A stretch of 64,000 bases of DNA. Source: Phorcus lineatus (taxonomy: Eukaryota; Mollusca; Gastropoda; Trochida; Trochidae). Position 1 is the first letter of the stretch, and each line of letters starts with the position of its first letter. Both the position numbers and the translations under genes were made by a program. The stretch lies in contig OV121085.1 of assembly GCA_921293015.1 (NCBI GenBank), forward strand, positions 22,767,911 to 22,831,910, read 5' to 3'. Below the pieces are notes generated by a model. That model worked only from the letters and a program-made list of their open reading frames with translations. It had not been told where the DNA came from and did no database searches. This document shows positions 26,001 to 35,204 of this stretch, in pieces.

Positions 26001-29000
26001 GCATATTGCTTTATGTATCGCGATATATTGGTACTTTCCAAATTTAAGATTTTCCATGCTCTCTTGAAAATAAATAATAAATAAGGGACCAGTCATTTAA
26101 TACAGTTTTTTTTTCTCTTTGGATTGTATATAAAAATGTGGCCCTCCCCAACTCGTCGTAATTTTCTTCATGACCTTCCCATTTAAGCATATTTTTTTCA
26201 CGACCCTACCCCAAATCATATCTACGAAACTTCTTGAAATTGGTCTTTTGACATTCAAAATTGTTTCTTTGATAATTTCAAAGGAGAAACTTCTTTAAAG
26301 TAACACTTAAAAGACATCCTGTCTCAGCGAAAGACATATAGCTGACGCTCCACTCTTCTTACCCTGGATGTAAACCCCAGCATAAACTTCGCACCGTGAC
26401 CTATAAAGTACGAAATTTCTTATAAAAATCAACCGATGACTGAGTTTGAAAGGCAAGTCAGCAACTTAATAAAGCAGCGCCCATCCCTTCGAAGAGTTGA
26501 GTGAGTTGGGGATTAACGTGTTGTTAGCAATTTTTCAGTTATTAAACACGTAAATGACAAGCATCAAAAAGAGAGTGTACAGATCAGGGAGAAAGGGAAC
26601 GAAAGGATGAGGGAAAAGACAGAAAGAAAAGCATAGTGAGAGATATACAACAGGTTTTAGAACGACTCAAATTTGACCCTATCCAGCTTGGGTGCCCCTG
26701 CCAGGAGCATGTAAGCTCCGGCTGGTATAGCTCTAGGGGTCTCTGAAGCACAAGTGGTGGAAAATAAGCCGATCCCTAAAAATTGGACGTTTGATTTGAT
26801 ATAATAAACTAAACAGAATCGCAAAATTGGACTCAGACATTATCACCATCGTCGATCGATTAAAAAACTGTCGACTCCAGTTTATTTATCTATGGACTCA
26901 TAGTTCTGAAGCGCGAAAGAACGAAAGCCAACTGCAGGTTGACAGGCTTTGTTTGGTAGGCTGAAATGTTATCGCGCACCTTTGCGATAAAAGTATTTGA
27001 TTGGCTGAATCATAGGTCCAGGCGCGAAGTTTATGCTGGGGTTCACACCCAGGGTAAGAAGAGTGGAGCGTCAGCTATATGTCTTTCCATGAGACAGGAT
27101 GCTTAAAATACTGTTGAAAAGAAACAATTTTACCCTTCCATTGATGGGTTTAACATGATGTCTGATAATAAATGCATTTTAACTTTACTTTTAAAGGCTC
27201 ATTCTTTATTCATTTAAAAAATTCAAATTTCAATGTCTTATCTATGAATAACAAAATAGGTGAGCACTGCTCACTCATATATCCCCACTTTCAACAGTGA
27301 ACAAAAGAGCTTAAGATATTGCACTAGTTTAAAATTCCATCAATGATCAAAATAAATATGTCTTGCCCACATCACTCACAGAAAACTTGAAACAATGAAT
27401 TCATAACTTGATAAAACCATTGATGAACCATGGTTGACATGTATAAAGAGTAAAGGACCAAACAATGTAAAAAGGCAAATCTTCAAATCTAAGGGATTAA
27501 ATTATCAAATTTTCTTAACATTTAAACTATTAGCGTCTGAGTTTGATTTTAACAAATAAAACATCTTCATTAAGCCTGTTTCACAAGAAATTTACAGAAT
27601 TTTAAAGTTACATAACAAAAATATTATAAAGGCACATATTACTAGGGATCATAGAAATTATATATATATGTTACATTTGTTACATTTTTTTGCGCTATGA
27701 GAGGATAATTTATGGAAGCTGAGGTATGATTTTAGCAAATGTTCCCCAAGTTTAAATATCAAGATTGGAATTTATTTACCTAAATATGCATTTACATATT
27801 TTCAAAAGTATGGCTATATTAAGAAATTTGCACTAATCAAGCCCAATCTGCTAAAATGTTATGGTTTCATGAATTTTTATCATTGAGAAAGATTTATATA
27901 AGCATTCAAATATTAATAATTTGACTAGCTGTTTTAACTGTATGAGTATTTAGTATCAAATATGCATCTTTGTTGTATAAAAATATAGAAAACAGTAGCA
28001 AACGCCTTTGATCTGAGTTACGTGAAATTTAGAGTTATCTCCTTTAATAGCTGACAGACGCCATGGCCGACAACACTGATAAGCTGATAAGCTGCTTGGC
28101 GATGTTGCTGCATGCCTGAGCGAATTAGAGCACATTCTGGAGTCCGAAAATAAACCTGCTGATGTATATACCTCTCTAACCGAATATGCCTCCATTCCAA
28201 TTTGAATTTGCTTGATGACAATCTCGATACGGATTCATTTTTTAAGTGTTAGCTCAGGTTAGAATTTCCATGTTATCTATAATTCATATTTCATGAATTT
28301 GGAGGTAAGAAAAATTATCTTTCCATGTTAAAATACATGTATGGTCAGTAAATTCAAATTATTGAATGTCAAGACAATGTTTCCTAAAGAAAGATGGTTT
28401 TATAAATGTCGATTTTAAAATGACCCTTCCCAACCTTTCACAGGGCTCCAGATTAGATGCGTATCTGCGTAAAATACACACGGGTAATTCAGATAAACGC
28501 ATTAAAAATGAAATCAATGAGTGACAGATACGAACAACTTTCCCAGAATACGAGTCAGATATTTGTTAACAGGAGTAATCATGACTTGTCAAAATAAAAT
28601 TTCATTTCTAAATGTCTGATCTTTACATCTCAAATAGTATAGATAAACCTTGAAATACTCCTGGTGATTTTCATGTGGTAATTTTACTCCTTATTTTTTA
28701 TTTTGAGGAGTGAAATACCCCTGAGTCCGAATAATTATCTGGAGCCCTGCTTTCATATTTTTTTTCATGACTAGTAATTCTGTGTATGATTGTATGTATT
28801 ATTGTAAGCTCAATGTGTGATGTGTAAATATAAACTGTGTGTATTATTGTTACATTATGTATGATAGGAATACTTATGTGACATGTAGGTAAATACTACT
28901 GATTCTGTGTATGATTGTATGTATTTTTGTATGTATGATTGCATGCTCATGATGCGTGATATGTAAGTATGAACTGTGACATGTAGGTAAATACTACTGA

Positions 29001-32000
29001 TTCTGGGTATGATTATATGTATTTTTGTATGTATGATTGCATGCCCATGACGCGTGATATGTAAGTATGAACTGTGACAAGTAGGTAAATACTACTGATT
29101 CTGTGTATGATTATATGTATTTTTGTATGTATGATTGCATGCTCATGATGCGTGATATGTAAGTATGAACTGTGACATGTAGGTAAATACTACTGATTCT
29201 GTGTATGATTATATGTATTTTTGTATGTATGATTGCATGCTCATGATGCGTGATATGTAAGTATGAACTGTGACAAGTAGGTAAATACTACTGATTCTGT
29301 GTATGATTGTATGTATTTTTGTATGTATGATTGCATGCTCATGATGCGTGATATGTAAGTATGAACTGTGACATGTAGGTAAATACTACTGATTCTGTGT
29401 ATGATTGTATGTATTTTTGTATGTATGATTGCATGCCCATGATGCGTGATATGTAAGTATGAACTGTGACATGTAGGTAAATACTACTGATTCTGCGTAT
29501 GATTGTATGTATTTTAGTATGTATGATTGCATGCCCATGATGCGTGATATGTAAGTATGAACTGTGACAAGTAGGTAAATACTACTGATTCTGCATATGA
29601 TTGTATGTATTTTAGTATGTATGATTGCATGCTCATGATGCGTGACATGTAAGTATGAACTGTGACATGTAGGTAAATACTACTGATTCTGTGTATGATT
29701 GTATGTATTTTTGTATGTATGATTGCATGCCCATGATGCGTGATATGTAAGTATGAACTGTGACATGTAGGTAAATACTACTGATTCTGTGTATGATTGT
29801 ATGTATTTTTGTATGTATGATTGCATGCTCATGATGCGTGATATGTAAGTATGAACTGTGACATGTAGGTAAATACTACTGATTCTGTGTATGATTGTAT
29901 GTATTTTAGTATGTATGATTGCATGCTCATGATGCGTGATATGTTAGTATGAACTGTGACATGTAGGTAAATACTACTGATTCTGCGTATGATTGTATGT
30001 ATTTTAGTATGTATGATTGCATGCTCATGATGCGTGATATGTAAGTATGAACTGTGACAAGTAGGTAAATACTACTGATTCTGTGTATGATTGTATGTAT
30101 TTTAGTATGTATGATTGCATGCCCATGACGCGTGATATGTAAGTATGAACTGTGACATGTAGGTAAATACTACTGATTCTGTGTATGATTGTATGTATTT
30201 TTGTATGTATGATTGCATGCCCATGATGCGTGATATGTAAGTATGAACTGTGACATGTAGGTAAATACTACTGATTCTGTGTATGATTGTATGTATTTTT
30301 GTATGTATGATTGCATGCTCATGATGCGTGATATGTAAGTATGAACTGTGACATGTAGGTAAATACTACTGATTCTGTGTATGATTGTATATTTAAAGGG
30401 GGTCTGCAACCTTAATTTTTAACTTCCAGTGTATAATTAGCGAGGCCAAGCGAGAGTCGTAAATATCAATCAGCGAGCCCTCTACTCAGCGGTGTTTTGA
30501 CTGCGCTGCACCCTACTCGCGCGAATTACCCAACCGGAAACTTGTGTGAGAATGTCGTTGTAAACAAATCGTTCTACAACTGAACTGCCATATATATGAG
30601 ATATGAGATATGAGAAAAAAAATTATAAATCTTTGTAAAGTGAAATCTTTTTGAGTTTTTTTAGGTTTCCCTCACCTTTTACAAAATTAGATAAAAAATT
30701 CTGGTACTCTGGTATTATGCAGTTGTTTACATTTTACTTGTAAGCTTGGACACTACAAACTTCACAACGTTTCTTTCGATATTTTTTAAAGTTAGGTTTT
30801 GACTTGTGTGGATATTTTTTGGATTTTCGTCACTATTACTCAATTCCTAACTATTTGAAATTTCTTATCTATGGCAGATAGGGGTTTGAGGGTTTTTTTT
30901 AATATTTGGCAGTAAATTAAACCTTGATTAAACAACTGTAAAATAAATGCACTTTTAATAATGATACAATTCTCATATAATTATCCAACTTTTTACAAAC
31001 ATAATTGAACACCAAGTTGACATTTAACAAAGACACAATCATTTTTCAGAAATTTAAGACACGTTTGCCATAATTTGAAAATATCACTGATGATTCTAAA
31101 AAAATGAATATATGAAGGATATACTGGTGACTAGTTATAAAGTTTAACTAAAAGGGTTACCTTGATGATAGGGTGTTTTAAACTGTTATTTTGGGTCCAG
31201 TTTAGTATGTCTTACAACACTGTAAAAATCGCATTTGAGTTGACTATTCATCAGTAAAATTTTAAGGTATAATCTCATGATGATACAATCGAAAATTGAT
31301 TTAATATTTTTATTATTTCATAGTCATCGACAAGCGGTTCACCTCGTACATCATGCGTCCCGATAGTTCCGATATGGGATTTCTGATTACGAATGGATAA
31401 GAATAAGAATGACTTGAAACATGATGTATACAAACCTTGCAGTACATGTATTTACCATTCTTACAGAGAAAAGGGCACCAACAATCTGAGCCATTACAAA
31501 TGATAGATTCACTTTAGTAAATGACAATAAAAGTTATCTCGTCCTAATCACGGATTGACAAATAGTTACTTTGTTTTGATTTTTTTCGCCAATTCACAGT
31601 AAATGAACACATGCTTTTGACATTTAAAAGATAGTGAAAAATATGAAATATAGTTGGATTCATCTTGAACATAAAGAAAACCGCATAATTTACATTTTGT
31701 TATAGATATATCTTATTCGACGTAGTCTCTCAGACATTATACAATGCATAAACGGTAAAGCTTAAATCAACAATGATGTTATCTAATTTATCAACCAGCC
31801 AGCCAGGCATAGAGCAATAAAGCACAGCTGTCCTCGGAACAGGAAATGATAATAAGGATATTATGTAAGAGATCGATCACATACATTGTTTATAACACTT
31901 CAAGGAAGTTATATAGTACTTGGAAAGTCTGGTCTAAACAGTCACTGCAATCTCGCTCTACTCCCATGTTTTCAGTTGACGAGCTGGAATAAACATTGTC

Positions 32001-33414
32001 AATTCACTTCCTCCCTAATTCTGTTTTATTTGTATATGATTGTATGTGGGCGTAATTAGGCACCTTACTGAAATAAAAGAATTGAAATATTTATTCATAA
32101 CTAGTGAGACAATTTTAAAGTGACGCAGAGTATGCTTCAAAATTGTTTATGTCGCTTAATTTGTAACCAATATACCATGTATAAAGGTAGACAATGCTTA
32201 ATATGAATTTGAGTTTTGTAAGAGTAATTGCAAATATATATTTCTACAAATATATTTGATCTCTTAATCGTTATATATATTCTGAATGTTGTGTATTACA
32301 TGTTTTATGGAAATAAAATACTGTTTTAATCATATACAATGTGTCCTGCATAAAGTTCAAGTCATGTCGAAATAATTGCATTATCATCACTTAAATACCA
32401 AAATTATGATCTTTACTTATTTTCAATAATTATCGACAAAAGGCAATATACGGTTGTACGGCAAGGACATGCTCCCCTTTTAGTCGACCGATTGCAGGTG
32501 TTCTTACAGCGACATGTGATAGTAGAAAAGCTTGCCATTTTGGACTGCAGGTATCATGTTGTTGTTGGCTTGAAGTTTAACGTCTGCTTCCACCAATGGG
32601 CGATGTCGCCGACGTGGGGCCTATGCCATAGTTATTTGCAATGAATGGGGGAATAAGATTTAGAATAGGTCATAGACACCCAAATAAAGTTAATAAAAGT
32701 TTTAAAGTGGTAAAAAATAAAATCAATTTGGAATTTGGAATTCAGGCATCATGTCACACGACATTGTTTTTAAACAGAGGAACAAAAATGAATCAGCTAT
32801 TCAACGATCGTATGTCATAAAGGGGATTCCACTGTCACAATGACCGCACCTCGCTTGGCCATTTGAAATTACGAGAGCCACGCGTGGCACTTGTGAGTGT
32901 AACGGAGAGGGCCGAGGTGTTTCGATTGCTTGCTTGGCCGGCGCCCAGTCCGTGTCATGTGACCTCTTTCCCGGCTATGGCAATTACGTAACTGCTGGTC
33001 AATTTGGTCTGAAAGGCTAGGGTTGTTGGTCCCCTTAATGTGTGATGTGTAAATATAAACTGTGTGTATCAATGTAACATTATGTATGATAGGAATAATT
33101 TATGCAACAGGTGAGGTTTGCCAGTTCCTGAAGATTCTTACCTAGAAACATAGAAACACAAACATGGTTAAGTTCCGACACGATTACTCTCCATACAAAT
33201 TGTTTCCTGAAGAAACCCATGTCTACCATCATTGGCCCCAATTACGTAGGCTTCCAGGGTGTGACCCACAGAGGAGTTAGACACTACGAGATCATTTGGT
33301 CATTGCACTAGATCTAAATACCTTTTCCTCATGACAGTCAAACACTTTCTCCTCCACATTTGTTGCTATCAGTGCGTCCGGTAAGTCACTGACATCCGAA
33401 ACATCATCCGCCAT
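4959..33414 (-). CDS. RCAN: Regulator of calcineurin (RCAN/calcipressin), complete 4-exon CDS
   Basis: Joined exons 33414-33322, 20039-19866, 5400-5232 and 5092-4959 give 570 nt, 189 residues plus stop, the usual length of short RCAN isoforms. Family role: RCAN binds calcineurin and modulates dephosphorylation of its substrates, including NFAT. Visible motifs in order: an N-terminal LPDALIATNV strand opening the RRM-like fold, the RRM core FQYLKSFRRVRINF (about residues 47-60), HQAEFLG and CYFAQ at its end, the family signature FLISPPASPP at 110-119, VINYDLL at 131-137, a PxIxIT-type calcineurin-docking motif PGIVVH at 159-164, and a C-terminal QTRRPE. All three introns are GT-AG; exons 1/2 and 2/3 join in phase 0, exons 3/4 after the first base of Gly146. 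Introns are 13.3 kb, 14.5 kb and 139 bp. The UTRs are not defined. WDR77 lies divergently upstream. Confidence 0.95.
5232..5400 (-). CDS. RCAN: RCAN coding exon 3 (SP-motif exon)
   Basis: Acceptor CTTCATTAG before GCCAAG; donor GTAAGTAGGT after GCTCCTG. Codes residues 90-145 and the first base of 146. Contains LEKQFLISPPASPPIGW, the invariant RCAN signature whose SPxxSP serines are phosphorylated in studied homologues, then VINYDLLAAIAQLAPG. The following intron is only 139 bp, in contrast with the two giant upstream introns. Confidence 0.95.
6150..8400 (+). repeat. diverged ~185-bp tandem repeat family
   Basis: Diverged units repeat a core of the form AAAGAGGAAAGATT..TCTTCAATTCC, then a GCATATGCGC motif, ATAAATAAAGA, a GC-rich CGCCGCAC block, and CTCCTCTTTCGC. 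Clear instances lie near 6160-6360, 7690-7830, 7880-8000, 8040-8140 and 8190-8300. The same core fills the arms at 8906-14083, so this stretch is probably an older relative. The 113-codon minus frame at 6733-7074 lies within it and shows no domain. Confidence 0.65.
6385..6444 (-). mobile_element. 60-bp truncated retroposon with 12-bp target duplication
   Basis: Same unit as at 3239-3295 (GTGAGTGAGTGAG ... GCGGCG), flanked by TATTTACATTCA at 6373-6384 and again at 6445-6456. It sits within the 185-bp repeat family and is therefore younger than it. Confidence 0.75.
8906..11349 (-). mobile_element. 2.44-kb TTAA-flanked element, left copy of an inverted pair
   Basis: Ends are TTAA|CCCTTACGTTGC at 8902 and GCATCTTAAGGG|TTAA at 11353, giving 12-bp inverted termini with two mismatches and a TTAA duplication. 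This matches the piggyBac superfamily signature (TTAA target, CCC ends). The interior is diverged ~185-bp units with no transposase, so I call it a non-autonomous piggyBac-like element. Open frames such as the 153-codon one at 9857-10318 fall in the repeat units and are not credible genes. Nearly the same sequence recurs inverted at 11661-14083. Confidence 0.75.
11661..14083 (+). mobile_element. 2.42-kb TTAA-flanked element, right copy of an inverted pair
   Basis: Reverse-complement counterpart of 8906-11349 across a ~300-bp spacer (11354-11656). Its termini are TTAA|CCCTTAAGATGC at 11657 and CTTACG..GAG|TTAA ending 14087. Most of its length matches the left copy closely, with a ~21-bp deletion near 12990. 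The outer ~250 bp (13840-14083) is much more diverged. Two independent TTAA insertions or one inverted duplication would both explain the pair. Confidence 0.75.
14123..14830 (+). repeat. interspersed repeat family, copy 1 (internally deleted)
   Basis: Matches 20470-21490 in the same orientation and 63120-64000 in the opposite one. Shared blocks include GGATTATTACAAATTATTAT, GAATCAATAGAGCCAAAA, CAGTGTGTGACGTG, GCGCAAGCGTCAGGAACATC and GCCATTATGACAGGA. About 390 bp present in the other copies is missing near 14495. No coding potential is evident and the ends are not defined. Confidence 0.75.
15126..15717. mobile_element. hAT-like MITE with TSD CAATAAA
   Basis: The 592-bp element has inverted ends CAGTGTTTCCG / CGGAAACACTG and direct repeats CAATAAA at 15119-15125 and 15718-15724. 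Subterminal parts carry inverted copies of CATCATGTCCGAC and ACCGGACA. Termini beginning CAGTG with a 7-8 bp duplication suggest hAT. No transposase is present. Confidence 0.85.
16134..19830. repeat. 43-bp minisatellite, about 85 copies, beside RCAN exon 2
   Basis: The unit is GATGCACCTAGGTTCTTACA followed by GATTTAGAGAGGGAGAATATCCT. Two subtypes mix: ATTTAGAGAGGG and CTTTAGTGAAGG. The array ends about 35 bp from the RCAN exon 2 donor (19865/19864). In the RCAN transcript most units carry CTGTAAGAACC, which resembles a 5' splice site. Each unit also has an AvrII-type CCTAGG palindrome. Confidence 0.96.
19866..20039 (-). CDS. RCAN: RCAN coding exon 2 (RRM core)
   Basis: Acceptor TTATGATTTCAG at 20041-20040; donor GTAAGT at 19865. 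Exactly 58 codons in phase 0, residues 32-89. Reads DQFENLFIHFDPRVTFQYLK, then SFRRVRINFTSPELAAKARI, then HLHQAEFLGSLVKCYFAQ, matching the RRM-like domain of RCAN proteins block by block, including FKSF/KRVRINF-, LHxxEFLG- and YFAQ-type signatures. Confidence 0.95.
20470..21490 (+). repeat. interspersed repeat family, copy 2
   Basis: Fuller version of the family seen at 14123-14830. It keeps the central ~390 bp that copy 1 lacks and shares that part with the inverted copy at 63120-64000. It is non-coding, and its terminal structure could not be resolved by eye. Confidence 0.75.
21547..22614. repeat. 102-bp direct repeats flanking ~860 bp
   Basis: 21547-21648 and 22513-22614 appear identical (from GTAGTTAAACCGTTCTGATT to TATTAAAACACTGT). 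Between them lies an 864-bp segment that ends in a CGGCTTATACCCGG..ATACGGTA motif often seen in DNA-transposon termini. It could be a recent tandem duplication or a small element with terminal direct repeats. There are no clean TG..CA ends, so an LTR origin is unproven. Confidence 0.8.
24433..24883. mobile_element. 451-bp MITE with TTAA duplication
   Basis: Perfect 10-bp inverted ends AGAGCCACTC / GAGTGGCTCT are flanked on both sides by TTAA (24429-24432 and 24884-24887). This is a piggyBac-type target. The 61-codon frame at 24490-24675 lies inside and has no recognised homology. Confidence 0.8.
26315..27101. mobile_element. 787-bp element with ~85-bp inverted ends
   Basis: The left end CATCCTGTCTCAG...CCCAGCATAAACTTCG and the right end are inverted over roughly 85 bp with few mismatches. 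CTTAAAA occurs at 26306-26312 and 27102-27108 as a putative target duplication. The interior has no transposase. Confidence 0.85.
28441..28749. mobile_element. 309-bp hAT-like MITE
   Basis: Inverted ends CAGGGCTCCAGAT / ATCTGGAGCCCTG are flanked by CTTTCA at 28435-28440 and 28750-28755. CAGGG-type ends with a short duplication are typical of hAT. A truncated relative lies at 46093-46290. Confidence 0.88.
28783..30393. repeat. 98-bp tandem array, about 16 copies
   Basis: The unit contains GTATGATTGTATGTATTTTT, ATTGCATGCTCATGATGCG, TGATATGTAAGTATGAACTG and GACATGTAGGTAAATACTAC. The first unit (28783-28890) is diverged. A piece almost identical to it (AATGTGTGATGTGTAAATAT onward) reappears at 33037-33095, beyond the putative insertion at 30397-33034. 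Confidence 0.95.
30397..33034. mobile_element. putative 2.6-kb TTAA-flanked insertion in the edge of the 98-bp array
   Basis: Left boundary TTAA|AGGGGGTCTGCAACC and right boundary GGTTGTTGGTCCCC|TTAA form imperfect inverted ends. Array-type sequence lies on both outer sides. The interior is AT-rich and non-coding to my reading. Confidence 0.4.
33322..33414 (-). CDS. RCAN: RCAN coding exon 1 (initiator)
   Basis: ATG at 33414-33412 opens 31 codons: MADDVSDVSDLPDALIATNV, then EEKVFDCHEEK, ending at donor GTATTTAG. The LPxxLIxTNVxxxVF pattern is the conserved N-terminal strand of RCAN. Phase 0 agrees with exon 2, and the preceding bases (ACAAAT) give a usable initiation context. The 5' UTR and promoter should lie just above 33414. 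Confidence 0.92.
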
Positions 33415-33969
33415 ATTTGTTTCCTCATGCGTCTCTGCTGACAACGGCATTCGGGATAACTTATAATGTCTTCGCTGTTAAAATTTGCAGGTACTGAAGC
33501 TCTAGTGTCTTTATAACCTATGAAGTGTTGCCTAGGTAACACAAACCGTTAACAAATACATATATACATCAATTCGAAATAAGAGATAGGGATTTTGAAC
33601 ATCGCCGCTGTAAGCCACGTTTCTATTTTTAGCTGTGAGGGATTTCCTCAGATTTGCAGCGCCACCGCGAGGAAATTTTACTTTGGTTTAACTCACGAGT
33701 TTCGTGCCTGCATCTCAGGTTCAAATCTGTTTTGGGATTTTTCTTTCACATAAACTTCTTTCTCTCCTTTTTAATACTATGATTCAATTCACAAATAATG
33801 TGTAAGGCAATGCACATATCAGGTATCGCATTAGCTGCAGAGCTGTAGCTATATAACCTAGCTCTTCCCCCAGTATCATCGAGTTTATAAAAAGGCGACG
33901 TCAGGGTATCAAAGAGCCTATTTTGGCGAAGCAACTGTAGCTAGTATCGCATGTGTGTTTGAGATGCTT

Positions 33970-35200
33970 CAGGAAAATGTGGATTGTAATCACAAATGTG
34001 TAGAGGAAGTTAATAAGAAAATTGAACGGCTTTAAACTGAACTTGCAAAGCAAACCAACGTGAAACGGACCTACAGGCGAAATCGATGCGTGACAACCTG
34101 TTGTTTGTGGGTGTGAGTGAAGAACTTGGAGGTCCGGAGGTTATTATATCTCCTGTGGAAAACAGTTTTGGATGATAAATGTATATCTCACACAACTCAC
34201 TATAGGCCTACTGAGGGTTATAGCACTCATCATGATATCATGATAGGTAAGAGATGATGGAGTGAGTGAGCGAGTTATTGTTTAACGCCGCTTAATTGGG
34301 CAATATTCAGTCATTAGCGGCGATAAGAGATGATTGAACTAACCATATTTTATACTATAGCCGATATTACTACCAACTATGAAATGCATATAAATACACC
34401 ATCAAATATATACACAAGACTAAGATTACTAACCTTAGCTATATGAGTCATAAACACAATCCAGATCTCCTTGACCTCTTGGTCCAAGAATGGACTTTAC
34501 CAGGACACAATATAAAATCACATGTACCCAACGACGTGGCTGACAAAGCTTATGAGAGATTGAAATAACTTAACCTTTAAAAAAATACTTTGCTTGGGAG
34601 AGCCTAGAATAATAGGGCTTACATTGACCTAAGCATGGGAGCGCTTGGGGAGAGATTGCAGTGGGGAAAAGCAAGGAGTGCAAGTTACTAATGCTGACCT
34701 AAGATTAGATTGATGTTTAAGGAGATATTGTAATGATATAAAGTGTTGAATATAAAATAATGATTAAAATGGTTTAGAAATAGTTTATCTAATATGAATG
34801 AATTTCTCATCAAAATATGACAAAACAATAAAGTCAGTACATATGTTTATTTACAACTTAAAAATACTAACTCTGCCACATTACTATTGTCAAAAACATT
34901 TACGACACATTGATTTGGTCGACAAAGATGAGTTAAGTTTTGAACATGATGTTTACATTTGCATTGTGTGTATGTGGCAAGAAGTATCTGTCATGTATAA
35001 TGAATATTATGTTAATCTCTTTGATTTACTGCAGGAGTCATATGGTGAATGTAAAGGACGTGGCGAGGTGTCAATTATAGCTGATTTTAATGCTCGTGTC
35101 GGTGCTCGAGCTGATTTTGTTGTGGATGATATCTTCAAAAGAAATACAGATGATATAAGTTACAAGCCTGTTAATATACAGAGGAGAATAGAATTGATCC
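33970..35200 (+). pseudogene. decayed LINE: ORF1 and endonuclease remnants
   Basis: At about 34030-34160, across frame breaks, one can read LQAKSMRDNLLFVGVSEE, resembling the RRM part of L1-type ORF1 proteins after a Gln/Lys-rich helix. At 35020-35130 NLFDLLQESYGECKGRGEVS followed by ADFNARVGARADFV matches the GDFNAR motif of apurinic endonucleases, with Ala for Gly. Both parts are broken. They may belong to a different LINE family from the reverse transcriptase that follows. Confidence 0.65.
34262..34323 (-). mobile_element. ~62-bp truncated retroposon with 14-bp target duplication
   Basis: Third copy of the GTGAGTGAG..GCGGC unit. TAAGAGATGATNGA flanks it at 34248-34261 and 34324-34337 with one mismatch. 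It is inserted in the LINE remnant. Confidence 0.7.
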
Positions 35201-35204
35201 AAAT

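Larger units (their letters stand above)
20040..33321 (-). other. RCAN: RCAN intron 1 (13.3 kb)
   Basis: GT-AG intron, donor GTATTTAG at 33321 and acceptor GATTTCAG at 20040. Contains the repeat and MITE entries listed below. The parts between them (22620-24420, 24890-26300, 27110-28430) are AT-rich with only short open frames and no homology I recognise. A 17-bp inverted pair around 23685-23824 (AATAGGGGTTCTGGA and its complement) is a minor fold-back. Confidence 0.85.
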
